A stretch of 64,000 nt of DNA from Mycolicibacterium psychrotolerans (GTDB lineage Bacteria > Actinomycetota > Actinomycetes > Mycobacteriales > Mycobacteriaceae), in NCBI RefSeq assembly GCF_010729305.1, contig NZ_AP022574.1:1674001-1738000 (forward strand), read 5' to 3'. The notes under the pieces were generated by a model. The model was given only the letters and a program-made list of their open reading frames with translations, was not told the DNA's origin and made no database searches. The translations under genes and the position numbers were made by a program. Of this stretch, positions 35,201-43,916 are shown piece by piece; position 1 is the stretch's first letter, and every line of letters starts with the position of its first letter.

Positions 35201-36119
35201 CAAACAGGTCGGCTCTACCGTCACCCTTATAGGAGCGCAGTCCGGCCCCGCTCGGGCCGCCGGTGCCGGCCGCGCGCTGGTCACCACCTACGTCGCCGAC
35301 GGTTACACCGTCCTCAACACCCAGGTGACCGTGATCGACACCACCACCGCGGCCAAGATCGGCACAACCGCCACCCTCACCGGGCGCGCGGACGGCGAAC
35401 CGCTGGTGAGCGCCGATGGCACCCGTGCGCTGATCACCAACAACGCTGGGGTCGCGGTAATCATCAACACCGCCACGGGCGCACAAGTCGGGCCCGCTCT
35501 CAGCCTCACCGGACGGCCGGCAGCCTTCCAACTCGCCGGTGCCGACGGCAACCGCGCTCTCATCACCACCACGGTGACCGGCTACGAAAGAATCGAGTAC
35601 ACCACGCGGGTGACGGTGTTCAACACCACGACCGGCGCGCAGGTGGGCACCACCCTGACGGTTCCCGGATCCGGCGCGCCGCTGATGACCGCAGACGGCA
35701 CCCGCGCCCTGATCAGCACGGCCGTTTACGACCAGGGCGCATTGTTCTGGGTCGATCCGCACTCCACCCGGGTAGCGGTCATCGACACCACCACCGGTCA
35801 ACAGATCGGCGCCACCCTCACCCTGTACGGCGGGATATACGGCGCACAACTGCTGAGCGCCGAGAGCACCCGGGCGCTGATCACCACGTCCCCATGGAAC
35901 CCGGTCACCTACACCGGCACCTCCCGGATGGTGGTCGTCGACATGATGACGGGCAAACAAGCCGGCGGCACGCTGAGCATCGGTGGCGGAGCAGACTACG
36001 AACCACTCTTCAGCGCCGACGGCACCCGTGTGGTGTTTACCACGAACAGGCTCATCTCCTTTCCCTACTCGTCGCCCAGTGACACGGCTACCAGAGTGGC
36101 GGTTCTCGGGATCTCCTAG
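32298..36119 (+). CDS. Large secreted beta-propeller (YVTN-repeat) surface protein
   Basis: About 1273 residues. The signal peptide contains GRVGGLAVALGVGMAVAAS and cleaves after AWA (residue 41). Residues ~42-250 are disordered and Ser/Gly-rich. A cadherin/VCBS-like Ig domain follows (VVVTDPESDTLTFALATEP), then about seven YVTN repeats of the type RLYVANRGSNTVSVIDT. Residues from ~670 hold a second series of ten or more ~50-residue blades (TTRVTVINTTTGAQVGTTLTL ... SADGTRALITT). ATG at 32298 is used; ATG at 32325 is an equally plausible start, and neither has a strong ribosome site. No anchor or sorting motif is seen. Likely adhesin or envelope structural protein; function unproven. Confidence 0.85.
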   Translation: MGNLGQDLTMGSALCIGRVGGLAVALGVGMAVAASTGVAWADDSATASSESASSAGATDHGKSSDSDSTRPGRGSGESEGEDSGSDDPAGPVVHSAAVDREVSGGVGKSDRPRNRKLRATRVLVGADSDTSGSAPSGGDTSVRQHAIADRALEQPAAPRTVVAVTTGTSALLGPDVVAQQEVSVSSAESTPGPGSSMTDGPLLPVDSPLELVVAALGTRQRSAGAALTGQSVESGQTSVAAMAAPIVPGQPIGIPDPVTGVVNGTVVVTDPESDTLTFALATEPDGGKVQLNAQTGAYTYAPSQTARLAAGATTTTDTDTFSVTVGDGQQTSTAVVSVYIAPARLDTKPPIAVGSRPSAMVVTSDGRLFVANTGGNTVSVINTVTGQRVDANSSIFSKDISVGSAPGALALSANGLWLYVANTGDRTVSVIDTATYKRIDANPSIFSTRISVGSSPSALAVSSNRLYVANRGSNTVSVIDTTTNKLVDINPNVSGNQSISVGSAPSALVSIGKRLYVANRSSNTLSVVNTDTESIVTTIAVGAQPSSLALGTNGRLYVVNTGSGTVSVINTATNAPAPFDPNGRGANPITVGPSPSSVALSPLGDLAYVVNGNDTISVIDTEAFRVIRTEAIDSDPSGDHVIAVTPNGTIYVTDAADRTVRVLAITPGSAASVARTEVDLIGDNVSLTGYLNGKVFTPDGTRLVITTDATNYDLGGGATKVAVINTATAKQIGTTLTLAGGESGTPLLNADGTRAIITIGGWTTQVVVIDTTTGAQVGNTFTLAGEVGFPTVLSSDGSRALVSTASSDLVTGGTRMAVLDTKTGAQIGTTLTLPGYQSATWSADATHVLVTTMEGDWETGFTTRVVVVDATTHQASTTLSLAGRLLGSPLFSAKGTRALVVTDADASTSVAVFNPVTGSQVGTTLTLAGTQSVVMSADANRALIVTSVDDTVTPASTTLVTIVDATTGKQVGSTVTLIGAQSGPARAAGAGRALVTTYVADGYTVLNTQVTVIDTTTAAKIGTTATLTGRADGEPLVSADGTRALITNNAGVAVIINTATGAQVGPALSLTGRPAAFQLAGADGNRALITTTVTGYERIEYTTRVTVFNTTTGAQVGTTLTVPGSGAPLMTADGTRALISTAVYDQGALFWVDPHSTRVAVIDTTTGQQIGATLTLYGGIYGAQLLSAESTRALITTSPWNPVTYTGTSRMVVVDMMTGKQAGGTLSIGGGADYEPLFSADGTRVVFTTNRLISFPYSSPSDTATRVAVLGIS

Positions 36120-36140
36120 GGGCGTTGGGTTCCCGTATGT

Positions 36141-36208
36141 CAGTCTGCGGGTTGAACCGATGACCTTCCGTTTACAGGACGGGAGCTCTACCGCTGAGCT
36201 AAGGAGGC
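36141..36208 (-). pseudogene. Degenerate tRNA-Thr(TGT) copy
   Basis: The 5' acceptor strand GCCTCCT, the D arm and the anticodon loop CCTGTAA match the intact tRNA at 31424-31498. The T stem does not pair (ATCGG against CGCAG), the anticodon stem has a mismatch, and no 3' acceptor strand matching GCCTCCT follows. It cannot form a functional tRNA. It lies 22 bp after the propeller gene and 30 bp from the Rv0756c-like stop. Confidence 0.8.
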
Positions 36209-36255
36209 GTGCGGGGGCCAGCTTATCGGGTTCAGGGTCATTCCTCGATGTCGAT
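36150..36255 (-). repeat. Direct-repeat copy 2: degenerate tRNA-Thr plus flank and gene end
   Basis: Partner of 31441-31545, same orientation. The outer end lies in the last codons of the Rv0756c-like gene. Together the copies bracket about 4.7 kb holding the propeller gene and the decayed secreted-protein gene. Confidence 0.85.
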
Positions 36256-36972
36256 CACCCGCTGCGGCGTCGCCGGACGCGCGCCGAACCGGCCGCGCGG
36301 GCGCCGGCCCGGCAGCGGGATCCGGTCGGCGATGTTGCTCAGCGGATTCACCACCTGGCTGAGCACGATCACCGCCTCGCGCAGCGCTTCGATCGTCGGC
36401 TCCAGCGCCTCTAGACCCGGCGTCAAGCGGTTCAACGTGTCTGCGACCGTCGCGAGTTGTTCGAGCGGGCCGTTGCGCGCGGTGAGCGTGTCGACGACAC
36501 CGCCCTCGGCGAACAGCCGGTCGGCCACGCCGTCCTCGGCGAGCAGGCGATCGACCAGTCCGTCCTCGGCCAGCAGTTGGTCGACCAGCCCGCCGGGCTC
36601 GATGGCGCGCATCAATCCGCCGTCATCCTGGGTCAGGCGGTCCAGCGCGCCGCCGGGAGCGGTCAGCCGGTCCACCACGCCGCCGGGTTTGAGCAGCCGG
36701 TCCAGCGCACCGTCCGGGGCGAGCGCTCGGCCGAGCGGCTGATCCTCGTCCATCAACCGGGCCAGCCGGTTGGCCCGCTCCACCGCGTCCTGCACACCCA
36801 GCATCGACGCGAACGACGTCGGCGTCTGACGGACTCCGTCCCGGGTCTCACCCAGCGCTTTGCGGGCGATGCCGAGACCGCCGCTGGCCACTCCGAGGCC
36901 GGCGTCGGCGACGGCCAGGCCGACCCGCATCGGGGCCAACGCGACATCGCTGAGTGATCTGCCGAGATTCAT
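36238..36972 (-). CDS. Rv0756c-like repeat protein of unknown function
   Basis: A 244-residue protein matching Rv0756c by position (divergent from phoP), size and composition. From about residue 75 to 165 it has a ~12-residue quasi-repeat, variants of PGGxxDRLLAxDG, repeated about eight times, flanked by amphipathic helices; the C-terminus is basic and Pro/Arg-rich. No catalytic motif or signal peptide is visible. The repeats suggest an elongated helical or solenoid-like scaffold. ATG at 36972. The 3' end lies inside the duplicated tRNA flank. Confidence 0.75.
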   Translation of the reverse strand: MNLGRSLSDVALAPMRVGLAVADAGLGVASGGLGIARKALGETRDGVRQTPTSFASMLGVQDAVERANRLARLMDEDQPLGRALAPDGALDRLLKPGGVVDRLTAPGGALDRLTQDDGGLMRAIEPGGLVDQLLAEDGLVDRLLAEDGVADRLFAEGGVVDTLTARNGPLEQLATVADTLNRLTPGLEALEPTIEALREAVIVLSQVVNPLSNIADRIPLPGRRPRGRFGARPATPQRVIDIEE

Positions 36973-37004
36973 GCGCCCAGTCTAGGAACAAGCCAAGATG
37001 GAAC

Positions 37005-37022
37005 TCACAGGAAGTACACAGC
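37005..37022 (+). promoter_or_regulatory. PhoP box upstream of phoP
   Basis: TCACAGG-AAGT-ACACAGC is a direct repeat of two 7-mers with a 4-bp spacer, differing at two bases from the published mycobacterial PhoP box (TCACAGC-N4-TCACAGC). It lies about 50 bp before phoP and 32 bp from the divergent Rv0756c-like start, fitting autoregulation. Confidence 0.75.
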
Positions 37023-37073
37023 GAGCGTGCAGCACCCTGCCAACCGCAGCGATGAACATTGAGGGCTATGGCG

Positions 37074-37784
37074 ATGCCTGCGCACGAACACGTTCCCGAA
37101 GCACGCGTCCTGGTGGTCGACGACGAGACCAACATCGTCGAGCTTCTCTCCGTGAGCCTGAAGTTCCAGGGCTTCGAGGTCTACACCGCGTCGAACGGTC
37201 CAGCTGCCCTCGACATCGCCCGTGAAATGCGGCCGGACGCGATCATCCTCGATGTGATGATGCCCGGCATGGACGGCTTCGGGCTGCTGCGCCGGCTGCG
37301 CGCCGACGGCATCGACGCACCCGCGCTGTTCCTCACCGCGCGTGACTCTCTGCAGGACAAGATCGCCGGGCTGACGCTCGGCGGCGACGACTACGTGACC
37401 AAGCCGTTCAGCCTCGAAGAGGTGGTGGCGCGGCTGCGGGTGATCCTGCGCCGCACCGGTGGCGGCGCGCAGGAGCCCCGCACCTCGCGGCTGACGTTCG
37501 CCGACATCGAACTCGACGAGGACACCCACGAGGTGTGGAAGGCCGGCGAGCCCGTCTCGCTGTCGCCGACGGAGTTCACGCTGCTGCGCTACTTCATCAT
37601 CAACGCGGGCACGGTGCTGTCGAAGCCCAAGATCCTCGACCACGTGTGGCGTTACGACTTCGGCGGCGACGTCAACGTCGTGGAGTCCTATGTGTCGTAT
37701 CTGCGCCGCAAGATCGACACCGGCGACAAACGCCTGCTGCACACCCTGAGGGGTGTGGGGTATGTACTTCGCGAACCCCGTTGA
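37074..37784 (+). CDS. phoP: Two-component response regulator PhoP
   Basis: A 236-residue OmpR-family regulator nearly identical in its core to M. tuberculosis PhoP. Receiver domain: acidic pair at residues 16-17, phospho-acceptor Asp60 in ILDVMMPGMDG, Lys110 in DDYVTKPFS. Winged-helix DNA-binding domain in the C-terminal half (SLSPTEFTLLRYF, VVESYVSYLRRKID). ATG at 37074 has GAGGG 8 bp upstream; ATG 37068 and TTG 37059 are in-frame alternatives. PhoP controls envelope lipid and stress genes in mycobacteria. It is first in the phoP-phoR operon. Confidence 0.95.
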   Translation: MPAHEHVPEARVLVVDDETNIVELLSVSLKFQGFEVYTASNGPAALDIAREMRPDAIILDVMMPGMDGFGLLRRLRADGIDAPALFLTARDSLQDKIAGLTLGGDDYVTKPFSLEEVVARLRVILRRTGGGAQEPRTSRLTFADIELDEDTHEVWKAGEPVSLSPTEFTLLRYFIINAGTVLSKPKILDHVWRYDFGGDVNVVESYVSYLRRKIDTGDKRLLHTLRGVGYVLREPR

Positions 37785-37794
37785 CAATGGAGGC

Positions 37795-39240
37795 GTGGGT
37801 CAGATCAGACGCGGGATTCCGCTCCGAGTAGGGCTGGTCGCCGCCACGCTGCTGCTGGTGGCCTGTGGGCTGCTGGCCTCCGGGATCGCGGTCACCACGA
37901 TCATGCATCACAGCCTGATGAACCGCGTCGACGACACCTTGCTCGACGCGTCCCGGGGGTGGGCACAGGTGCCGAGGCAGGTCCCGGCCACCCCGGTCGA
38001 CCCGAATCCGGCGCGGCCACCCTCGGACTACTACGTGCGGGGTATCGATCCGGACGGCAATGCGTGGGTTGCGGTCAACGACCGCGATGCCGAGCCCGCG
38101 CTTCCCCCGGACAACGATGTCGGGCCGCTGCCGGTGACGGTCGGCAGCGTCGACCACATGAACGTCGAGTGGCGCGCGATGACCGTACGCGGCCCCCGGG
38201 GTGAGTTGACCACGGTCGCGATCGACCTCTCCGACGTGAAGTCCACAACGCGCGCCTTGGTCTACGCCCAGGTCGGCATCGGTGTCGCGGTGCTGCTCGT
38301 GCTGGGCATCGTCGGCTACGCGGTGGTACACCGCAGCCTCAAGCCGCTGGCCGAGGTCGAGCAGACGGCCGCCGCCATCGCGGCGGGCCAGTTGGACCGA
38401 CGAGTGCCCGAGCGTGATCCGCGCACCGAGGTCGGCCGGTTGTCGCTGGCGCTCAACGGCATGCTCGCCCAGATCCAGCGGGCGCTGGCGTCCTCGGAGT
38501 CCTCGGCGGAGCAGGCGCGCGAGTCCGAGGACCGGATGCGCCGGTTCATCACCGACGCCAGCCATGAGTTGCGGACGCCGTTGACGACGATCCGCGGCTT
38601 CGCCGAGCTGTACCGGCAGGGCGCCGCCCGCGACGTCGAGATGCTGATGGGCCGCATCGAAAGCGAGTCCCGCCGCATGGGGCTGCTCGTCGAGGACCTG
38701 CTGCTGCTCGCCCGCCTCGACGCGCAGCGCCCGCTCGAACACCATCGCGTCGACCTGCTGGCCCTGGCCAGCGACGCCGTGCACGACGCGCAGTCGATCG
38801 CGCCGCGGCGCCCGATCCGCATGGAGGTCTTCGACGGACCGGGCACTCCGGAGGTGCTCGGCGACGAGGCGCGGCTTCGTCAGGTGTTGTCGAACCTCGT
38901 GGCCAACGCGTTGCAGCACACCCCGGAAACCGCCGGGGTCACGGTGCGTGTCGGCACCGACGGCGACACCGCGGTGCTCGAGGTGTGCGATGAGGGGCCG
39001 GGCATGAGCGTCGAAGACGCCCAACGGGTGTTCGAGCGGTTCTACCGGGCCGACTCGTCACGGGCGCGCGCCAGCGGCGGCACCGGTCTGGGCCTGTCGA
39101 TCGTCGACTCGCTGGTCTACGCGCACGGCGGCAAGGTCACGGTGACCACCGCGCCGGGGCACGGCTGCCGGTTCCGGGTGAGTCTGCCGCGCATCGCCGA
39201 GGCGGCGGTGGTCGAGGAGCCGTCGGTACCCGTCAGCTGA
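37795..39240 (+). CDS. phoR: Two-component sensor histidine kinase PhoR
   Basis: A 481-residue sensor. Two transmembrane helices (about 13-36 and 157-178) enclose an extracytoplasmic domain of ~120 residues; HAMP follows, then the dimerisation domain with phospho-His257 in [15 protein letters not shown], and the ATPase domain with N-box [19 protein letters not shown] and GGTGLGLSI. The GTG at 37795 aligns with the M. tuberculosis start; GGAGG sits closer than ideal. An upstream ATG at 37762 inside phoP is possible. The sensor domain is the least conserved part, as usual. Its stop overlaps the convergent HIT gene by 8 bp. Confidence 0.95.
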   Translation: MGQIRRGIPLRVGLVAATLLLVACGLLASGIAVTTIMHHSLMNRVDDTLLDASRGWAQVPRQVPATPVDPNPARPPSDYYVRGIDPDGNAWVAVNDRDAEPALPPDNDVGPLPVTVGSVDHMNVEWRAMTVRGPRGELTTVAIDLSDVKSTTRALVYAQVGIGVAVLLVLGIVGYAVVHRSLKPLAEVEQTAAAIAAGQLDRRVPERDPRTEVGRLSLALNGMLAQIQRALASSESSAEQARESEDRMRRFITDASHELRTPLTTIRGFAELYRQGAARDVEMLMGRIESESRRMGLLVEDLLLLARLDAQRPLEHHRVDLLALASDAVHDAQSIAPRRPIRMEVFDGPGTPEVLGDEARLRQVLSNLVANALQHTPETAGVTVRVGTDGDTAVLEVCDEGPGMSVEDAQRVFERFYRADSSRARASGGTGLGLSIVDSLVYAHGGKVTVTTAPGHGCRFRVSLPRIAEAAVVEEPSVPVS

Positions 39241-39637
39241 GTTCGGCGATCGCGGCCTTGATCCTGCGCTGTGCGTCGTCGAGCGATTCCGGCGACGCGT
39301 TGTTGTCGACTCCTGCGAATCCGAAGTCCGAGAGCTCGCGCGCCGGGAAGACGTGCACGTGAAGATGCGGCACCTCCAGGCCGGCGATGATCACGCCCGA
39401 GCGCTCGGTGTCGAACGCTCTGCACACGGCCTTGCCGATGAGTTGGGCGACCTCCATGACGCGGGCGAACACCGGGGCGTCGATGTCCTGCCAGTTGTCG
39501 AGCTCCGCGCGTGGCACCACGAGCGTGTGGCCCTGCGTCATCGGCTGGATGGTCAGGAACGCCACGATGTCGTCGTCTTCGTAGACGAATCGGCCCGGCA
39601 GTTCGCCGTTGATGATCTTCGTGAACACGGTCCCCAT
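39233..39637 (-). CDS. HIT-family nucleotide-binding protein (Rv0759c-like)
   Basis: A 134-residue histidine-triad protein. The catalytic triad HLHVHVFP is at residues 91-98, with [27 protein letters not shown] as the N-terminal half of the fold. The family hydrolyses nucleotide phosphoramidates or AMP-linked compounds. ATG at 39637 gives the family N-terminus [14 protein letters not shown]. Same position as Rv0759c next to phoR. Ends in an 8-bp palindromic overlap (TCAGCTGA) with phoR. Confidence 0.92.
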   Translation of the reverse strand: MGTVFTKIINGELPGRFVYEDDDIVAFLTIQPMTQGHTLVVPRAELDNWQDIDAPVFARVMEVAQLIGKAVCRAFDTERSGVIIAGLEVPHLHVHVFPARELSDFGFAGVDNNASPESLDDAQRRIKAAIAELS

Positions 39638-39684
39638 GATCACGAGCATGCCATCCGACACGGCTGTGGCTACGAACACATCAC

Positions 39685-39876
39685 ATGGAAGCCAATGAAC
39701 TGAGCCAGCTGCTGCTGGCGTCTCCGCTGTCTGTCGTTCCGGCCGCTGTCATGGTGGTGCTGACTGCGCTGACCATGCGCTCGGTGATCAAACGCGATCA
39801 AGCCATGCTGCCGCAGCGCCGGCCGTCGGACGTGGCCCGGGCGTCCTACGTCGAGCGCTGGCGCACGCGGACCTGA
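39685..39876 (+). CDS. Possible small membrane protein
   Basis: A 63-residue ORF with one hydrophobic segment (residues ~14-31, [16 protein letters not shown]) and a basic C-terminal half. It starts 47 bp from the divergent HIT gene and its last 31 bp overlap the end of the convergent cyclase gene. No clear ribosome site precedes the ATG. I do not recognise a family. The single-helix architecture makes a real gene plausible, but it could be chance. Confidence 0.4.
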   Translation: MEANELSQLLLASPLSVVPAAVMVVLTALTMRSVIKRDQAMLPQRRPSDVARASYVERWRTRT

Positions 39877-41378
39877 GCGGTGTCGACACCGAACACCTGG
39901 ATGGGTGCCGACTTTCCTTTCAGCACATGAAACCCGCGATCGGTCAGCCCGGATGGCCGTGTGGCCATGGCGTCGACGCACTGCGGGGTGAGCAGAATGG
40001 CATCCCCGGTCGTCTTGGTCAGTTGCTCGACGCGGGACGCGACGTTCGTCGTGTCGCCGATCATCGCGTACTCGAGATGGCCGCCTCCGCCGATGGTCCC
40101 GGCGATCACCACACCGGTGTTGATCCCGATGCCGATCCGCATCTCGCCGCCGAAGCGATCGGTGACCAGACGCCGGATCACGAGAGCAGCGGATACGGCG
40201 GCGCCGGCGTGGTCGGCGATCTCGTTCGGTGCGCCGAACACGGCCATCGTGCCGTCGCCGAGGAACTTGTTGATGTGCCCGCCGGCATCGACGACGGCGG
40301 GCACGACGATCTCGAACAGCGCGTTGAGCCGAGCGACGGTGTCCTCGGCCGTGTTGACTTCGGCGAACTCGGTGAAGTCCCGGATGTCGAGGAACATCAC
40401 GCTGACCTCGCGGCGCTCGCCGGTGAACGCATCGTCGCCCTGTTCGAGAAGCCGCGCCGACAAAGCCGGATCCACGTAGTTTCCGAAAGCCGCGTGAAGT
40501 CGTTGTCGCTCAGCCAATCCCGCCTGCATGCGGTTGAACGACGCCGCAAGCGCACCCAGATCATCGTCCTGGACCACCGGCAGCCGTTGGCTGTAATCTC
40601 CCGCCGCAACGCGCTCGGTGCCCCTTGCGAGGTCGCGGATGGGTAAGAACGACTGGGAGGATGCCGCGCCGACGGTGATCGGGACGGCGAAGCCGACCAT
40701 CATTCCCGCGCCGACGACGACGGCGAGCACGGGTTCGGGAGCGGCCCGCAGTATCACCGCACCCAAGATCGCGCCGGATATCGCGTTCCCGAACACGGCC
40801 GCGAGGATGGCCATGTTCGACCAGGTGGCGAAGCTCGGCCGTGAACGGGGCAGGGAGTCACCGATTCCGCTGTCGCCGGCGATGTCGATCCTGGCTGGTC
40901 TCATCGCGCCCTCCAGGAAGCTGCGTGCGCCCACCAGTTGGGCGCCGGCGCCGACGGCGGCACCCAGGATCGCCCACTGCGCCGGCCGTGACGCGCCGGC
41001 CCCGGCGACGGTCGCGACGGCGATCGCGGTCGCGCCCATCGCCACACCGGTGTCGACCACCGTTCGAGTCACCGTGTGCCGAGCCCAGCTGTAGGTGGCC
41101 GTCAGTGCGCTCCGACGATCGACCTCCTGGCCGGCGGCCCACCGCTCGACGACACGGATTCCGCCCAAGCCGGGCAGGATGTTCACGAACGTCATCACCG
41201 GCACGGCGGTCGCGACGATCACGCCGACCTCGACATAGCGATCGGACTTCTCGAAAGCGACGATGGCGAACGCCGACACGAGGAACACAGCAACGCCGAT
41301 GCCGCAGGCGACCGCGTAGATGACCCAAGAGTATCTCGTCGCGCAGTTCTTCCACGCCCACTGCCAGATGCGGTCCAT
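39846..41378 (-). CDS. Membrane adenylate cyclase with HAMP and class III catalytic domain
   Basis: A 510-residue protein of the Rv1318c/Rv1319c/Rv1320c type. About six transmembrane helices lie in residues ~20-245, a HAMP linker follows (IRDLARGTERVAAGDYSQRL), then the class III catalytic domain: VMFLDIRDFTEFAE holds a metal-binding Asp, HINKFLGDGTMAVFGAP the Lys/Asp pair, and MIGDTTNVASRVEQL the Asn/Arg transition-state residues. All needed residues appear present, so it should make cAMP as a homodimer. The gene is not in the M. tuberculosis Rv0759c-Rv0760c interval, so it is an insertion here relative to that genome. Confidence 0.92.
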   Translation of the reverse strand: MDRIWQWAWKNCATRYSWVIYAVACGIGVAVFLVSAFAIVAFEKSDRYVEVGVIVATAVPVMTFVNILPGLGGIRVVERWAAGQEVDRRSALTATYSWARHTVTRTVVDTGVAMGATAIAVATVAGAGASRPAQWAILGAAVGAGAQLVGARSFLEGAMRPARIDIAGDSGIGDSLPRSRPSFATWSNMAILAAVFGNAISGAILGAVILRAAPEPVLAVVVGAGMMVGFAVPITVGAASSQSFLPIRDLARGTERVAAGDYSQRLPVVQDDDLGALAASFNRMQAGLAERQRLHAAFGNYVDPALSARLLEQGDDAFTGERREVSVMFLDIRDFTEFAEVNTAEDTVARLNALFEIVVPAVVDAGGHINKFLGDGTMAVFGAPNEIADHAGAAVSAALVIRRLVTDRFGGEMRIGIGINTGVVIAGTIGGGGHLEYAMIGDTTNVASRVEQLTKTTGDAILLTPQCVDAMATRPSGLTDRGFHVLKGKSAPIQVFGVDTAQVRVRQRST

Positions 41379-41409
41379 GCCGGGAGGTTAGAGGGGTTAG
41401 CCTGGCCGC

Positions 41410-43062
41410 ATGCTGGGTTTGATGCAGGACCGGCCGTTGATGATAGCGTCGTTGATCGAGTATGCGTCGGCCTTCCACGGCGACACCGAGATCGTGTCCC
41501 GGCTCCCTGAGGGTCACGTGCGACGCTCGACGTGGCGTCAGGTCGGTGAGGTGTCCAAGCAGGTCGCCAACGCGTTGACCGAATACGGTGTCCAGCAGGG
41601 CGACCGGATCGCGACACTGGCCTGGAACAGCGACCGCCACCTCGCGCTGTATTTCGGCGTCTCCGGCACCGGCGCGGTGATGCACACCGTCAACCCACGT
41701 CTGTTCCCCGAGCAGATCGCCTACATCATCAACCACGCCGAAGACCGAATACTGTTCTTCGACATCACCTTCGCGCCGCTGGTCAGCAGGCTCGCGGCCG
41801 AACTGGCCACGGTGCAGACCTACGTCGTGATGACCGATCGCGAGCACATGCCGGACGTACCCGGGGTTCCGGAGGGGTCGCTGCTGTGCTGGGACGAGTT
41901 CATCGGCAGGCAGTCCACGCACTACGACTGGCCCGAGTTCGACGAGAACAGCGCCTCGTCGCTGTGCTACACCTCCGGGACCACCGGCAATCCGAAAGGC
42001 GTTCTCTACTCGCATCGTTCGACGATGCTGCACACGCTGATGGCTGCGGCCCGGGATGCCAACGACGTCCACAGCGGATCGGTGATCCTGCTCGTCGTTC
42101 CCATGTTCCACGCCAATGCGTGGGGCACGCCCTACACCGCGGCGATGGTGGGCGCCACACTGGTGCTGCCCGGCCCCCACCTCGACGGTGAATCCGTCTA
42201 CGAGCTGATGAAGACCGAAGGCGTGAATCAGTCGCAGGGCGTGCCGACGGTGTGGATGATGCTGTTCTCCTATCTCGACGAGCATCCCGAGATCGATCCG
42301 CACGAGCTGGGGTTGCGCATCGCCGGCACCGGCGGGGCGGCGCTGCCGCTGTCGATGATCGAACGGTTCGAGCGGGACTTCGGCGCCCAGGCCATGCAGG
42401 GCTGGGGGATGACCGAGACGTCCCCGCTGTGTGTGATCGGTCGGCTGCTCCCCAAGCACGAGCGGCTCAGCGAGAGCGAGAAGCACCAGATCTTGCTCAA
42501 ACAGGGCCGCGGGATCTGCGGTGTGGAGCTCAAGATCGTCGACGACGATGGCAACCGGTTGCCCTGGGACGGCAAGGCTTTCGGTGAGGTGTGGGTGCGC
42601 GGACCGTGGATCGCCAGTGGGTACTTCAAGGGCGAGGGCGGCGAGAAGTTGGACGCGGAGGGTTTCTTCCCGACCGGCGACGTCGCGACCATCGACCCCG
42701 ACGGCTACCTGCAGCTGGTCGACCGCGCCAAGGACGTGATCAAGTCCGGCGGCGAGTGGGTGAGTTCGATCGATCTGGAGAACGCGGCCACCGGACACCC
42801 GGCGATCGCCGAGGCCGCGGTGATCGGGGTGCCGCACCCGAAGTGGCAGGAGCGCCCATTGCTGCTGGTCGTGTTGCGCAAGGGGCAGAGCGCGACTCGC
42901 GAGGAGATCCTCGACTATCTGGCCGGCGAGGTCGCCAAGTGGTGGCTGCCCGACGACGTCGTGTTCGTCGACGAGTTGCCGCACACCGCGACAGGCAAGA
43001 TCCTCAAGCTGGAGCTGCGTCGGCAGTACCGCGACCACCAGTTGCCCGGCGTCAGCTCCTGA
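41410..43062 (+). CDS. Medium/long-chain fatty-acyl-CoA synthetase
   Basis: A 550-residue ANL ligase. ATP loop [15 protein letters not shown] near residue 190, [17 protein letters not shown] near 338, [14 protein letters not shown] near 420, [13 protein letters not shown] and the catalytic Lys in [10 protein letters not shown] near 536 are all present, so it looks active. The body resembles the AlkK/FadD medium-chain group. ATG at 41410 is 31 bp from the divergent cyclase start. Its stop overlaps the convergent SDR by 11 bp. Not part of the M. tuberculosis phoR-adhB interval. Confidence 0.9.
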   Translation: MLGLMQDRPLMIASLIEYASAFHGDTEIVSRLPEGHVRRSTWRQVGEVSKQVANALTEYGVQQGDRIATLAWNSDRHLALYFGVSGTGAVMHTVNPRLFPEQIAYIINHAEDRILFFDITFAPLVSRLAAELATVQTYVVMTDREHMPDVPGVPEGSLLCWDEFIGRQSTHYDWPEFDENSASSLCYTSGTTGNPKGVLYSHRSTMLHTLMAAARDANDVHSGSVILLVVPMFHANAWGTPYTAAMVGATLVLPGPHLDGESVYELMKTEGVNQSQGVPTVWMMLFSYLDEHPEIDPHELGLRIAGTGGAALPLSMIERFERDFGAQAMQGWGMTETSPLCVIGRLLPKHERLSESEKHQILLKQGRGICGVELKIVDDDGNRLPWDGKAFGEVWVRGPWIASGYFKGEGGEKLDAEGFFPTGDVATIDPDGYLQLVDRAKDVIKSGGEWVSSIDLENAATGHPAIAEAAVIGVPHPKWQERPLLLVVLRKGQSATREEILDYLAGEVAKWWLPDDVVFVDELPHTATGKILKLELRRQYRDHQLPGVSS

Positions 43063-43891
43063 CCTGAGCCGAGACCTTCTCGGCGATCTCCTCGACGGTC
43101 CAGGGCGGCGCATCGTGGTGATCTCGGTAGGCGACGATCGCCGGGGCCGGGCGGTCGAAGCGGCCCACGAATCCGCCTGCGGCGATGAAGATCTGGCCGG
43201 TGACGTCTGCGGCGAGATCACTGGCCAGGTAGGCGTAGGTGGGCGCCGCGTACTCCGGCGGCGCGGCGTCCAGGGCACCCTGCATGCTGAGGTCGTCCAG
43301 CAGGCCGCGCCGATTCAACTCTGCGATGTGGGCTTCGTACTCGGGTCCGGTGGACAGCCGGGTCTTCGCACCGGGACACACCACATTGGCCCGCACCCCG
43401 TGTTCGGCGAGTTCGGCGGCGATCGCCAACGTCAGACCGTTGACCGCGCCCTTGCCCGCCGGATACCCGGTGCCGCCGTAGTCCCCGAGGAACGCGAACG
43501 AGCTGGTGTTGACGATCGCACCCGTTCCCTGCCGCGCCATCAACGGTGCCGCCGCGCGGCAGGTCTGGAAGACCGTGCCCAGGTGCGCGTCGATCAGGTC
43601 CTGGAACTGCGCGGGGGTGATCGTCAGGATCGAGGAGCCGGCGGGCTCGCCGGTCCCGGCGCAGTTGACCAGGATGTCGATGCGCCCGAACTCGCGTACG
43701 CAGGCGCCGATCAGGGCGTCGGCGACTGCCGGATCCGACGGTGAGCCCGCGTGACCGACAGCTGCGGAAATCCCTTGCGCCGCTTGGTCGACGGCGTCCG
43801 CATCCCGTCCGTTGACCACGACCCCGGCGCCGAGATCGGCCAGCAGCGTGGCCACCGCCAATCCGACGCCACGCGTGCCGCCCACCACCAC
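43052..43891 (-). CDS. Short-chain dehydrogenase, unusual start
   Basis: An SDR of at least 279 residues: [11 protein letters not shown] cofactor loop at the very N-terminus, NCAG near 75, Ser in NTSSFAFLG and the Y/K pair in GYPAGKGAV. The first standard start codon, GTG 43891, lies inside beta-strand 1 of the fold. The frame stays open ten codons further up (to 43921) and would supply the missing [10 protein letters not shown], but it has no ATG, GTG or TTG. An ATT at 43921-43919 overlapping the upstream TAG may be used. It is last of the Rv0760c-like to cyp51 strand group. Substrate unknown. Confidence 0.8.
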   Translation of the reverse strand: MVVGGTRGVGLAVATLLADLGAGVVVNGRDADAVDQAAQGISAAVGHAGSPSDPAVADALIGACVREFGRIDILVNCAGTGEPAGSSILTITPAQFQDLIDAHLGTVFQTCRAAAPLMARQGTGAIVNTSSFAFLGDYGGTGYPAGKGAVNGLTLAIAAELAEHGVRANVVCPGAKTRLSTGPEYEAHIAELNRRGLLDDLSMQGALDAAPPEYAAPTYAYLASDLAADVTGQIFIAAGGFVGRFDRPAPAIVAYRDHHDAPPWTVEEIAEKVSAQVRS

Positions 43892-43916
43892 CGCGCCGCG
43901 ACCCGACAGCGGTTCG

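Noticed and set aside
40858..43278. 806-codon minus-strand open frame opposite the fatty-acyl-CoA synthetase
   Set aside because: The plus strand has all ligase motifs; the minus product is low-complexity Arg/Asp/His sequence.
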